NCBI GenBank assembly: GCA_002508705.1
Contig: DAYL01000004.1
Coordinates: 1 to 23,369 of the forward strand
DNA length: 23,369 bases
Direction: 5' to 3'
Origin: Methanoculleus sp. UBA374
GTDB lineage: Archaea; Halobacteriota; Methanomicrobia; Methanomicrobiales; Methanoculleaceae
Every line of letters starts with the position of its first letter. Position 1 is the first letter of the stretch. A program made the translations under genes and the position numbers. The notes under the pieces were generated by a model that was not told the DNA's origin, made no database searches, and saw only the letters and a list, made by a program, of their open reading frames with translations. This document shows positions 15,627 through 23,243 of the stretch, piece after piece.

Positions 15627-16577
15627 ATGGTAGGGAAACAGATTGCAATCGGATTTACCGTCCTCCTGCTGCTCGTTGCCGGGACGGCACTATTACCAGT
15701 GGGGTACCCGCAAGAGGAGGATGAAGACGTACATGAGGGACTGGAGATCGCTGGACCGTATGGTGTACAGAAGGTTCCCGAGATCACCTCTGCTATCGCC
15801 CTTCCCAAATACTCCGGGCAGGCAATGGTCTACAGGACAGTCAATTCCACCATAACGAAGGACGACGCCCTGAAGATGGCGGAGAAGTTCGGGATGACCG
15901 GATCACTTGAGGAGGATACACTATCGTATTATACCAACGACGATCCCTATACGTTTGATATTGAGAAGGAAGGCGGGTATATGACCTACACATGGGCTGA
16001 CCGCCACTCCGGGGTGGACCCCCGGGACCGTCCCGAAAACCTCCCGACCGACGAGGAGTGCCGGAAGATCGCCGAGTCATTCCTCACTTCCCACGGGCTC
16101 ATGCCCGAAGGAGCAGTCTTTTCAAGTATATCGCACGGCGAGGGTTTCTTCTTAAATAGCACGGATGATACGTCCGTTCAAACATACAAAGACACCAGAG
16201 TCCTCTTCACCGGCACCCTGAGCGGCTATCCCACGGCTGGAAGCGGGATCTACGTCACGGTCGGCGGGGGCGGGGATGTCCTTAAGGTCGGCAAACGCTG
16301 GCGCGACGCCGAGCCTTACAAAGAGTTCCCGATCCTCTCTCCTGAAGAGGCGATCGAGGAGCTCAAACAGACCGGGGTCGTCACCACGGTAGGTTCGCCG
16401 AAGAAGGCGGTCGTCGACGAGGCCAAGCTCTGCTACTATGCCAGTCCTCCACGGGACGAGCAGCCTTACCTCAAGCCGGCCTACTACGTCCACGGAACCG
16501 TGGAAGGGGAGGACGAGACCGGGACCTTCTTCCAGTACATCCCGGCGGTCCCGGAACTAGGAAAGGGGTTATACTGA
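15627..16577 (+). CDS. Exported partner protein of unknown function
   Basis: This 316-aa protein has an N-terminal signal anchor (residues 6-27, IAIGFTVLLLLVAGTALLPV) and an acidic, Tyr-rich outer part. I do not recognise a named domain. The repeating layout TKDDALKMAEKFGM ... TDEECRKIAESFLTSHGLMP ... SPEEAIEELKQTG, each followed by strands, is PepSY-like and also recalls the N-terminal half of DUF6345-type secreted proteins; if so, the two genes are a split version of one longer protein. GGAGG lies 7 nt before the ATG at 15627, which is 2 nt after the upstream stop, so the pair is surely cotranscribed. It could be an inhibitor, chaperone or co-receptor of the caspase-like protein. That role is inference. 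Confidence 0.7.
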   Translation: MVGKQIAIGFTVLLLLVAGTALLPVGYPQEEDEDVHEGLEIAGPYGVQKVPEITSAIALPKYSGQAMVYRTVNSTITKDDALKMAEKFGMTGSLEEDTLSYYTNDDPYTFDIEKEGGYMTYTWADRHSGVDPRDRPENLPTDEECRKIAESFLTSHGLMPEGAVFSSISHGEGFFLNSTDDTSVQTYKDTRVLFTGTLSGYPTAGSGIYVTVGGGGDVLKVGKRWRDAEPYKEFPILSPEEAIEELKQTGVVTTVGSPKKAVVDEAKLCYYASPPRDEQPYLKPAYYVHGTVEGEDETGTFFQYIPAVPELGKGLY

Positions 16578-16590
16578 TCCAACCCCCTTT
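16562..16590 (+). terminator. Hairpin at the end of the exported-protein pair
   Basis: AAAGGGGTT (16562-16570) pairs with AACCCCCTTT (16581-16590), one base bulged, around a 10-nt loop that contains the stop codon. The T run after it is short, so this may act as a 3'-end stabiliser as much as a terminator. Confidence 0.45.
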
Positions 16591-16602
16591 CGTGCCTTTA
16601 AA

Positions 16603-16788
16603 ATGTCTATGCCCTACTTGATCGGACGTACGATCCTCCCACACCTAGACGAAGTCGGCGTTTACTCGGCAAAACTCAGGGTCACGAACGCTGACGGGGG
16701 CGATGAGGAGATAAAGACCGGCCTATCACGGTGGTGGAGTGCCCGGCCACAATCTTTACCCAGGCAGATTCAATTACTTTCGGAATAG
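16603..16788 (+). pseudogene. PKD-domain fragment
   Basis: The 61-codon frame includes HLDEVGVYSAKLRVTNADGG, followed by DEEIKTG, which matches the second half of a PKD domain (H.Y...G.Y.V.L.VTNADG). The first half with the DFGDG motif is missing, there is no signal peptide, and after about 16710 the sequence no longer looks like protein. It is probably a leftover of a gene related to the 12838 protein or its former 3' extension. Confidence 0.5.
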
Positions 16789-17093
16789 GCATTAAGCAGT
16801 TATCGCCGCCACCAGAGGTGATTTAGGTATGCCTTATATTCCGGGGAGAATCGTCGGGTGTCAGTTGCTTGTATCGGACATCGTGCGGGACCTCCGCCCG
16901 TTGCTTAACGGCCAAAGGAGGCTGTTGCTCACGATGAGGGCAGACAAATACCGGAGGATTTTCCCCTGGTGTGCTACAGTCCTCGTTTTGTTGGAAGACC
17001 ATATGCAAAAATTAGTATATATCTTGGATGTACGTCGTTGACTAATAATATACGCTATCCTTATTTTAGTGTCAATTAAAAAGGAAATTGATT
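16789..17093. other. Intergenic junction before the AT-rich island
   Basis: No convincing gene. Composition shifts from GC-rich to AT-rich at about 17000, the probable left edge of the acquired island. TATA-like boxes are AGTATATATC (17014-17023) and AATAATATAC (about 17044-17053); the second would start transcripts near 17075, just ahead of the AAAGGA ribosome-binding site of the acetyltransferase. Confidence 0.45.
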
Positions 17094-17699
17094 ATGACAG
17101 AAAAAGAAAAAATGCTTTCAGGCAAATTGTATACCGCAGGGGACAAAGAACTGGCACAGATTAATAAAAATGCAAGACGCCTGATTCGCCTGTTTAATCA
17201 AACGAATGAAGATGAGTTTGACAAGCGTATCGCCTATTTAAAAGAGTTATTTGGTTCAACCGGCGAAAATATCTGTATTGAACCAACTTTTCATTGCGAC
17301 TACGGCTGTCATATTTTTGTGGGAAAAAACTTCTATGCTAATTACGACTGCATCATTATTGATGTATGTCCTGTGACCATCGGCGATCAGGTTTTCTTTG
17401 GTCCTCGTGTCTGCGTTTATACTGCTGCGCACCCCATTGACGCAAAAGTACGGTCAACCGGTCTTGAATACGGAAAGCCTGTTACCATTGGCGATGACGT
17501 ATGGGTCGGCGGAAATACTGTAATTAATCCCGGCATTACTATAGGCAGCAATGCGGTGATCGGTTCTGGCGCTGTGGTGACAAAAGACATTCCAGGCGGT
17601 GTTATTGCAGCTGGAAATCCTTGCAAAGTGCTACGATCTATCACGGAAGAGGATCGTAAATACTGGCACCTAAAGCAAGAAGAATATATGAAAAGCTGA
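17094..17699 (+). CDS. Sugar O-acetyltransferase, maltose/galactoside type (LacA/Maa)
   Basis: This 201-aa protein belongs to the hexapeptide-repeat acyltransferases that move acetyl from acetyl-CoA to a sugar hydroxyl. The N-terminal Mac domain (MTEKEKMLSGKLYTAGDKEL) is followed by left-handed beta-helix hexapeptides (VTIGDDVWVGGNTVINPGIT, IGSNAVIGSGAVVTKDIPGG). The motif FHCDYG (67-71) and catalytic His113 in YTAAHP are intact. AAAGGA precedes the ATG at 17094. The gene is far AT-richer than the window, with AAA/AAT-rich codon use as in Firmicutes. It starts a two-gene unit with the flavoprotein 14 nt downstream. The natural substrate cannot be read from the sequence. Confidence 0.92.
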   Translation: MTEKEKMLSGKLYTAGDKELAQINKNARRLIRLFNQTNEDEFDKRIAYLKELFGSTGENICIEPTFHCDYGCHIFVGKNFYANYDCIIIDVCPVTIGDQVFFGPRVCVYTAAHPIDAKVRSTGLEYGKPVTIGDDVWVGGNTVINPGITIGSNAVIGSGAVVTKDIPGGVIAAGNPCKVLRSITEEDRKYWHLKQEEYMKS

Positions 17700-17713
17700 T
17701 GTAAGAATTTAAC

Positions 17714-18262
17714 ATGAGTAAAAAAATTTTAGTACTTACAGGCAGTCCCAGAAAAGGGGGCAACAGCGACTTAATGGCGGATGCGTTTATCAAAGGAGCG
17801 CAGGCCGCCGGACATGCAGTAACAAAGTATGAAACCGGTTTAAAGAAAATCAATGGCTGTAAAGCATGTAACGAGTGTTACTCCAAAGGAGACGCCTGCG
17901 TATTCAGAGACGACTTCAATACGCTGGCTCCGCTTATGGAACAAAGCGATGTCCTCGTTCTTGCAACACCTATGTATTGGTTTACCTTTCCGGCGCAACT
18001 TAAAGCGGCTTTAGATAAAATGTATGCGTTGCTGATCGGCGGGAGACAGAGCAATATCAAAGAAAGCATTTTACTTGCTTGTGCCGAGACTACAGAAGAG
18101 GCTGATTTTGATGGTTTGGTCAGGACCTATGGGCTTATCGCATCCTATCAGAAATGGACTGACCTTGCTCATCTGTTAGTTCCATCCGTTGTAGAGAAAG
18201 GTGATATTTTACACACGGATGCACTAAGAAGGGCAGAAGAACTCGGATTATCATTAATATAA
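17714..18262 (+). CDS. Flavodoxin-family NAD(P)H oxidoreductase / iron-sulfur flavoprotein
   Basis: This 182-aa protein has the flavodoxin-like FMN-binding start KILVLTGSPRKGGNSDLMAD and the second flavin loop ATPMYWFTFPAQLKAALDK. Between them lies Cys49-X2-Cys52-X2-Cys55-X6-Cys62, the compact pattern that binds a [4Fe-4S] cluster in archaeal iron-sulfur flavoproteins; many bacterial relatives keep it too. Likely roles are electron transfer or reduction of quinones, oxygen species or metals. It follows the acetyltransferase by 14 nt without a strong ribosome-binding site, so it is read from the same mRNA. It shares the AT-rich composition and Firmicutes-like codon use, suggesting joint transfer. 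Confidence 0.85.
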   Translation: MSKKILVLTGSPRKGGNSDLMADAFIKGAQAAGHAVTKYETGLKKINGCKACNECYSKGDACVFRDDFNTLAPLMEQSDVLVLATPMYWFTFPAQLKAALDKMYALLIGGRQSNIKESILLACAETTEEADFDGLVRTYGLIASYQKWTDLAHLLVPSVVEKGDILHTDALRRAEELGLSLI

Positions 18263-18750
18263 ATACATCTTTTTATTCAACCGGATCAGTTCAAATGGCC
18301 CCTGAACGAAGGCTGCAAGCCCCATTTATATCAGTGGTAGACGTTGTAGTGTTTGGTGTAAACTGTTTTTCTATATTGGATAGTAAAGTTAGAGGTCGTC
18401 CCCAAAACCCTTTGACGGGAGGGCCGTACCGGCAGTCGTTCCCCGCGAGACGATATCAGGGCAAACCCTTTTCCACATTCTGCCCTCATTTACGGTTTAA
18501 ATGGTTAAGATATTGCACACAAGTGTGCCACGTGGGGCGTAGCAGAGGTTCGCAGATCCTTTTGGGACAACGTCTTACACTAACTCTGCGATTTCATGTG
18601 AGAGAATTAGGTGCAGTCCTTGTTTTACTGTAAGACCATAGCAAGATACACTCAGATCCGGTTTATGTTGGATGGCACGGGTGACCTGGTAAGGGAACTC
18701 TGGCCGAAAAAATAAGGGATCTCCCGTAGGGATTCTCATGAGAGCACTAT
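18263..18750. other. Gene-free region with a relict element
   Basis: No gene is supported. A 112-codon open frame (18295-18633) shows no family features and crosses an inverted-end relict at 18398-18568. A 16-codon frame ending in VRELWPKK (18668-18718) may be the tail of a lost gene. Composition is mixed, matching neither the AT-rich island nor the host genes. Confidence 0.45.
18398..18568. mobile_element. Relict IS/MITE-like element, copy 1 (171 bp)
   Basis: The stretch begins GTCCC and ends GGGAC. Its right end (18541-18568) matches 22894-22921 at 23 of 28 positions without gaps, all five differences being transitions. Its left end (GTCCCCAAAACCCTTTGACG) matches 22817 onward at about 19 of 25 positions. 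The interior also shares a stretch near TTTCCACATTCTGCC. No transposase is present. Confidence 0.5.
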
Positions 18751-18861
18751 GTTACGTTAATGTTACAGAACCCCTAAACGGTGTAACAATTCTGTAACCG
18801 CCCATGCTTTCTACGTATCAGATCCGTAACAGGTTTGCTCCGCCTGTAACAAAACTGTAAC
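18751..18861. promoter_or_regulatory. Operator array of TGTAAC repeats
   Basis: Seven copies of TGTAAC or its complement lie in 111 bp. Three pairs have starts exactly 11 bp apart, one helical turn: GTTAC at 18751 and 18762, TGTAAC at 18782 and 18793, TGTAAC at 18845 and 18856. A single CGTAAC sits at 18825. The last copy ends one base before the TATA box of the 65-aa gene. This is the layout of a cooperative regulator binding one DNA face and blocking or recruiting TBP/TFB. Confidence 0.75.
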
Positions 18862-18862
18862 A

Positions 18863-18870
18863 TTTATATC
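18863..18870 (+). promoter_or_regulatory. TATA box of the 65-aa gene
   Basis: TTTATATC centred about 27 bp before the ATG at 18893 predicts a leaderless transcript. No Shine-Dalgarno sequence precedes the ATG, which agrees. Confidence 0.65.
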
Positions 18871-18892
18871 TGACCTCGCAGAACCTTTTTTC

Positions 18893-19090
18893 ATGTCGAA
18901 AGTCGTCCGGATCGACGAGGGGGCGCTGGAGGTTGCCCTGCAGTACGGGAAGAACCTCTCCCTCGGGATCATGAAGATGGAAGAGTTGCTCGAGAAGCAG
19001 GAGAAGGCAAAGCGCGACTACACCGCCATCGAAGAGATGGTCCGAAGGACCGTCCGGGAGGAACTTGAGGTGCTGACTTCGAGGTACTAG
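18893..19090 (+). CDS. 65-aa possible ribbon-helix-helix-like regulator
   Basis: This small charged protein starts MSKVVRIDEGALEVALQYGK and continues through the helical stretch SLGIMKMEELLEKQEKAKRD to a C-terminal helix VRRTVREELEVLTSRY. A short strand (KVVRID) followed by amphipathic helices is the layout of ribbon-helix-helix DNA-binding proteins, and the long charged helix could form a coiled coil. I recognise no named family. Coding is supported by host-like codon use, a well-placed TATA box and the operator array just upstream. Autoregulation through the TGTAAC repeats is plausible but inferred. No toxin-like partner gene follows; the next gene is convergent. Confidence 0.65.
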   Translation: MSKVVRIDEGALEVALQYGKNLSLGIMKMEELLEKQEKAKRDYTAIEEMVRRTVREELEVLTSRY

Positions 19091-19384
19091 ATCGGCGGAC
19101 GGACTTCCCGGACAACCGGGGCCGGGCCCCCTCTGGGGGCGGAAGACGGTATTCGGCAGAGTTGTCTCTCCTCCGGGTAACTGCTTCCCGGCCTATCGAT
19201 CCCGGTTCGTCGGGAGCCGTAGGACCCTGATGAGGACCGCCAGCCCCACAGGAGCAAAGACGGCCGCTCTCGCCCAGAGAGACTACACACCCGGTCCCGC
19301 GGCTCCCTTCCCCAACGGTGATACCGGTGGCCCCGTCTCGGGGCATGGCTCTGGGGAAGCCCTCCTGCCCGGAGTCACAGCCGA
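19091..19384. other. Convergent gap between the 65-aa gene and malQ
   Basis: No gene seen. A GC-rich hairpin, GGGGCCGGGCCCC, lies about 30 bp after the 65-aa gene (near 19118-19130) and could end its transcript, although no T tract follows. Confidence 0.35.
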
Positions 19385-20884
19385 TCACCCCCGCCCCGAA
19401 AGCTCCGCAAGCCCGCGGAGCCACTCGAACGGAGCCCGTTCAAACTCCTCCGGCGTCATCCGCCACTCCCAGTTCCCTTCCGGGACCGATGGGTAGTTCA
19501 TCCGCGCCGCGGCGCCGAGCCCGAGGACGTCCTGCATGGGGACGATGCATGCCCGGGCGACCGAGGTCATCGCGAGGCGGACGAGTTCCCGGTGGACCTC
19601 CTCCGCCGCCACTTCCCGGCCGATGTAGGCATAAAACCGCTTCCTATCCTCCTCCGACGCCTCCTCCTCAAACCACCCCCGGGCCGTGTTGTTGTCGTGC
19701 GTCCCCGTGTAGCAGATGAGGTTCGGAACATAGTTATGGGGGATATGGGCGCTCCCCGGGAGGCCCTCGCCGAACGCAAAGAGGAGAACCTTCATCCCCG
19801 GGAACCCGAACCGGTCGAGGAGCCCCTGCACGGCCGGGGTGTTCGCCCCCAGGTCCTCGGCGACGATTGAGAAGCAGGGAGTCCGCCGGGCGAGCGCCTC
19901 GAAGAAGTCGGCCCCCGGCCCCTCAACCCAGGTGCCGTGCTCGGCCGTCGTATCGGTCGCGGGAACCGTATAGTAATCGGCGAACGCCCGGAAGTGGTCG
20001 ATCCGGAAGAGGTCATAGAGTTCTCCGGAACGGGCGATCCGGCTCATCCACCAGGCGTAGCCTTGCTCCCTGAGCGCGGACCAGTCGTAGACCGGGTTCC
20101 CCCAGAGTTGTCCGGTCCTGCTGAAGACATCGGGAGGCACCCCCGCCGCCACGGTGGGGCGGAGGTCTTCGTCCAGCTGGAATATCCCGGGATTCGCCCA
20201 GACGTCGACGCTGTCGTAGGCAACGTAGATCGGGATGTCACCGATGACCTGGATGCCCCGCGCAGTGCAGTACCGGCGGAGGGCCGACCACTGCCGGTCG
20301 GCGAGGTACTGGAGGAACTTCTCCTTCCGGACGCCGTCCGCGAGTCGCCTGCGCATATCGTCGAGGGCCTCCGGCTGCCGGGTCCGGACCTCCTCCGGCC
20401 ACTGGCTCCACTCCTGTCCGCGGAAGTGGTCTTTGAGCGCAACAAAGAGCGTGTGCTCGTCGAGCCACCACCCTGCCCGGTCGCAGAACCCCTCATACCT
20501 CCTGTCTGGCCCCGTGTGGAGGAACCGCTCGTAAGCGATCGAGAATATCCGTTCACGGTACCAGGCGACCGCTTCGTAGGCGGCCCGCCCCTCGGGGAAG
20601 TCGGGCATCGGCTCCAGGTCGTTCCGTCCGAGGAAACCGTCCCGGACAAGCATCTCCGGGCTGATGAGGAGCGTGTTTACGGTGAATGTAGACGGGCTGC
20701 TGTAGGGGGAGTTGCCGGACGCCGGGCATGTCGGGTTGAGCGGCAGGATCTGCCAGTAGTGCTGCCGGGCTTTCGCCAGCACCTCGACGAACCGGTATGC
20801 CGACGGACCGAAATCCCCGATGCCGTATGTCGACGGCAGGGACGTGACGTGCAGGAGTATACCGCTTCCCCGCGTGTGGATCAT
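19385..20884 (-). CDS. malQ: 4-alpha-glucanotransferase (amylomaltase, GH77)
   Basis: This 499-aa cytoplasmic enzyme moves alpha-1,4-glucan segments between chains and releases glucose. The family start RGSGILLHVTSLPSTYGIGD is present, as are SPYSSPSTFTVN and GDIPIYVAYDSVDVWANP. The catalytic residues can be placed as Asp296 (LFRIDHFRA, nucleophile), Glu343 (VAEDLG, acid/base) and Asp397 (YTGTHDNNT). Length is normal. I chose the ATG at 20884, 7 nt after GGAG; a GTG one codon earlier sits too close. It is the last gene of a minus-strand set with a 20-nt gap. With gpmA and gap it implies storage-glucan turnover. Confidence 0.96.
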   Translation of the reverse strand: MIHTRGSGILLHVTSLPSTYGIGDFGPSAYRFVEVLAKARQHYWQILPLNPTCPASGNSPYSSPSTFTVNTLLISPEMLVRDGFLGRNDLEPMPDFPEGRAAYEAVAWYRERIFSIAYERFLHTGPDRRYEGFCDRAGWWLDEHTLFVALKDHFRGQEWSQWPEEVRTRQPEALDDMRRRLADGVRKEKFLQYLADRQWSALRRYCTARGIQVIGDIPIYVAYDSVDVWANPGIFQLDEDLRPTVAAGVPPDVFSRTGQLWGNPVYDWSALREQGYAWWMSRIARSGELYDLFRIDHFRAFADYYTVPATDTTAEHGTWVEGPGADFFEALARRTPCFSIVAEDLGANTPAVQGLLDRFGFPGMKVLLFAFGEGLPGSAHIPHNYVPNLICYTGTHDNNTARGWFEEEASEEDRKRFYAYIGREVAAEEVHRELVRLAMTSVARACIVPMQDVLGLGAAARMNYPSVPEGNWEWRMTPEEFERAPFEWLRGLAELSGRG

Positions 20885-20904
20885 CACTTAACTCCGCGAA
20901 CCGG

Positions 20905-21711
20905 CTACGGGACCGGCGACCTCCCCTCCGCCGCCAGTTTCTCAAGGTAGGCCTCGCGCCGCGCCACGTACGCGCCCGCCTCCTCCCCGAAGGGCACGTA
21001 CTCCGCGACGGCCCGGCCCTTTTTTGCAAGCCAGTGTTTTGTCTCGTCGGAAAGCCCCATCAGGAACCCGAACTCGACCGTTCTGGGCGTGTCCTGCACG
21101 AGCCACGCGATCAGGTCGGGGTCGTGGGTGCCGACCGAGAACGGCACGTCCCGGTCGAGAAGCCCAGTTGCAAGTGCGCAAAAGCGCCGCCGGATCTCTT
21201 CGGGGTCATTCGTATCCCCCGGATAGGCTCCCTTCACCAGACGGGGCCGGAGACCGTGGCGGACGGTGCGCTCGAGGTCGCCGGGGGTACGGTCGAGAGC
21301 GGCCTGGAGGGTGAGCGTCACCGGCAGCCCCTCCCGGGAACAGACGACGGCGGCCTCCACCGTCATCGCCACAAGGCCCCGCCCCTCCATGTCCACCTCG
21401 AACCCGACACCGCGTTCCCGGGCCTCACAGGCGAGCCGGAGCAGAGAATCGTAGACGGCACTCCGGTCGATGAGCACACCGAGCGCGGTCAGCTTCACGG
21501 CGACGGATGCGTTCAGAGCCTGCTCGTCGATCGCGGCTACGGCGGCAGAAGAGCGCTCTAGGTTCTCCCGGGCCTGCTGCTCGCTCCGGGAATACTCACC
21601 GAGAGCCGCGAAGATGCACCGGATGCCCCGGGCGTTCTGTTCCCGACACCGCCGGACCGCCGCGTCGAGGTCGGGCAGCGTCCAGCGACTATTCCTGCCG
21701 GTTGTGGTCAC
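20905..21711 (-). CDS. Proline dehydrogenase-family protein
   Basis: This 268-aa protein has the FAD-binding TIM-barrel signature of proline dehydrogenase (PRODH), which oxidises proline to pyrroline-5-carboxylate. Visible motifs are VAVKLTALG, the FEVDMEGRG strand, PRLVKGAY, FSVGTHDPDLIAWL, EFGFLMGL and the C-terminal EYVPFGEEAGAYVARRE that binds substrate carboxylate with two arginines. I chose the GTG at 21711, 8 nt after GAGG and 10 nt after the upstream stop; the open frame reaches 21810 but would overlap that gene. No P5C dehydrogenase is adjacent, so proline catabolism is not assured and another amine substrate is possible. Confidence 0.85.
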   Translation of the reverse strand: MTTTGRNSRWTLPDLDAAVRRCREQNARGIRCIFAALGEYSRSEQQARENLERSSAAVAAIDEQALNASVAVKLTALGVLIDRSAVYDSLLRLACEARERGVGFEVDMEGRGLVAMTVEAAVVCSREGLPVTLTLQAALDRTPGDLERTVRHGLRPRLVKGAYPGDTNDPEEIRRRFCALATGLLDRDVPFSVGTHDPDLIAWLVQDTPRTVEFGFLMGLSDETKHWLAKKGRAVAEYVPFGEEAGAYVARREAYLEKLAAEGRSPVP

Positions 21712-21721
21712 CGCTTTCGCC

Positions 21722-22489
21722 TCACCGTGCCGCCGCCGTTTCCTCCGCCCTCGGGGTGAAAAGGTCGCGGAGGGGGTCCTTGATGCAGGCTTCGAAGATA
21801 TCCCGGACATGGGTGTGGGCGATCTCCAGCCAGTCGGCCACCCCGTCCGGGGGAACGCTCCCCTCCCCTGTCAGGTAGTAGTCGATGGTTAAGAGGTATG
21901 CGTTATGTTCCGTCGACCCGGGCACGGCGTCGGTGAATTCCACCCGGCAGTTGTCGCGGTTGTCGTGGAACGTGAACTCGCACCCGGTGATGAACCCTGC
22001 CGGGACCCGCGGGAGGTCCGCCGGGAGGGTGGGGTAGAAGGCAAAGTAGTCCGAGAGCGTCACCTCCGCCTCGGGGATCTCGATGAAGTTGACGTAGCGT
22101 AGGTTCATGGTGCCGATAGCGTCGGTACTGATGACCTCACGGAACCGGTCGAACGCCCCGATGATCCGCTCCGAGAACGCTTCCCAGTGGACGTACGGCT
22201 TCTGGCAGCTCACCGAGAGGAGGCGGGGCCCGACCTGGACCGCACATCCCTCGTCCTCGGCGAGGAAGATCGACCGCTCGCCGATCAGGAGTTCCTCGCG
22301 GAGCCCCTCCGGCCCGAGAAGCATGACCACCTCGCGCACGTAGCGCTGGTCCCGCTTCGGGTAAGCGTCCCGTAAGTGGCTGTAGAGTATGCCGGGGTAG
22401 GTCTGGTCCCAGGTGCTGTCCCCCGGGAACCGGAACTCGCATATCGCTTCGGCGGCGGGCGGGTTAACATACTTTCGTACCTCTGCCAT
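21722..22489 (-). CDS. TIGR04255-family protein
   Basis: This 255-aa soluble protein starts MAEVRKYVNPPAAEAICEFR and continues FPGDSTWDQTYPGILYSHL, the recognisable opening of the sporadically distributed TIGR04255 family, whose function is unknown. The mid-protein motif TMNLRYVNFIEIPE and the ending around LTIDYYL, ADWLEIAHTHVRDIFEACI also fit the family. The ATG at 22489 has GGGAGAG just upstream. It is the first gene of the minus-strand set leading to the proline dehydrogenase-like gene and malQ. In other genomes the family is scattered, which hints at mobility. A TATA-like CTTTTATG lies about 40-50 bp upstream. Confidence 0.8.
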   Translation of the reverse strand: MAEVRKYVNPPAAEAICEFRFPGDSTWDQTYPGILYSHLRDAYPKRDQRYVREVVMLLGPEGLREELLIGERSIFLAEDEGCAVQVGPRLLSVSCQKPYVHWEAFSERIIGAFDRFREVISTDAIGTMNLRYVNFIEIPEAEVTLSDYFAFYPTLPADLPRVPAGFITGCEFTFHDNRDNCRVEFTDAVPGSTEHNAYLLTIDYYLTGEGSVPPDGVADWLEIAHTHVRDIFEACIKDPLRDLFTPRAEETAAAR

Positions 22490-22964
22490 GATCTCTCCCT
22501 CACGGAAGTGCTGAATGGGAGAAGACCACATAAAAGTGACTGCTCCCCGGCAAGAGACCGGGCACCCTGCACGGTACCGTATCTTCCGGGGTCGCCGTTC
22601 CGGTGCGGCGAATGAGCCGCCCGCATTGGGCCCCTCCTCCATCGGGACGACCGGCGTGCGCTCATCTCTTCGTCGGCGCCGCCCCCGCCGCCTCGCAGAT
22701 GCCGGGCGAGAGCCGAACGGCGGGAGGAGGGACCGGGCCGAAAAATACCGGCTCCATGTGGCGTCACCCTCAATATTGCGTTGATGACAGTCTGTTTGTA
22801 GCAGAAGATAGAGTTTGTCCCTAAATACCTTTGCCGAAAGGCTGTTTCCCTATTCCTGCCTCTGTTAAGGGTCAAAGTGCTCCGATCAAATACAGCAAAG
22901 GTTTACAGACCCCTTTGGGACGATCTCAACAATTGCGAGTACAGGAGTATATTGTCCTCACCCC
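22490..22964. other. Gene-free region with a second relict element
   Basis: Up to about 22750 the sequence is GC-rich with only shadow frames. It then turns AT-rich and includes the second copy of the inverted-end relict at 22817-22921. No intact gene is supported. Confidence 0.5.
22817..22921. mobile_element. Relict IS/MITE-like element, copy 2 (105 bp)
   Basis: It begins GTCCC and ends GGGAC, in the same orientation as the copy at 18398-18568, with both ends and part of the interior (TTTCCCTATTCCTGCC) similar. It lacks about 65 bp relative to copy 1. No transposase is present. Confidence 0.5.
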
Positions 22965-23243
22965 TCATCCAATATCTGCTGATGGGAATTCAAACTGCCG
23001 GGTGGGAAAAGACAGATTCACTACATCCGGGTCGGGATTCAGGGCTGCATACATTGATTTCGGAATCCTGAGAGTAACGGTTTTTTCGTCTGCTTTATGC
23101 TGCCTGCCCTTATAGTGACCGTTTCCATCTATTACAAATGCTGAGTTGAATTCCTTTTTTGAGACAGAAATATCGATAAGTTCTGGATCGGTACTGGAAT
23201 TCTTTTCTTTAAGCCATGATTCGGGAATGTCAACGAAGTCATC
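22965..23243 (-). pseudogene. Decayed ORF of unknown function
   Basis: On the minus strand a 92-codon open frame runs from a TAG (23246-23244) to a TGA (22967-22965). It reads DDFVDIPESWLKEKNSSTDP, then ELIDISVSKKEFNSAFVIDG, HYKGRQHKADEKTVTLRIPK and ends LSFPTRQFEFPSADIG. The composition is protein-like, but the first ATG is more than halfway in. The same frame upstream has a second TAG (23273-23271) with coding-looking sequence around it (FLGEATKHSEL, ELSAAGNF). It is probably a broken gene whose 5' part continues beyond the window. I do not recognise the family. Confidence 0.45.

Noticed and set aside
16829..17041. A 70-codon plus-strand frame (MPYIPGRIVGCQ...)
   Set aside because: No ribosome-binding site, no family resemblance, and it crosses the composition change at the edge of the AT-rich island.
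18295..18633. A 112-codon plus-strand frame
   Set aside because: It runs through a relict element with inverted ends and has no protein-like pattern.
22831..23115. A 94-codon plus-strand frame near the right end
   Set aside because: It overlaps the relict element and lies antisense to a more protein-like decayed minus-strand ORF.
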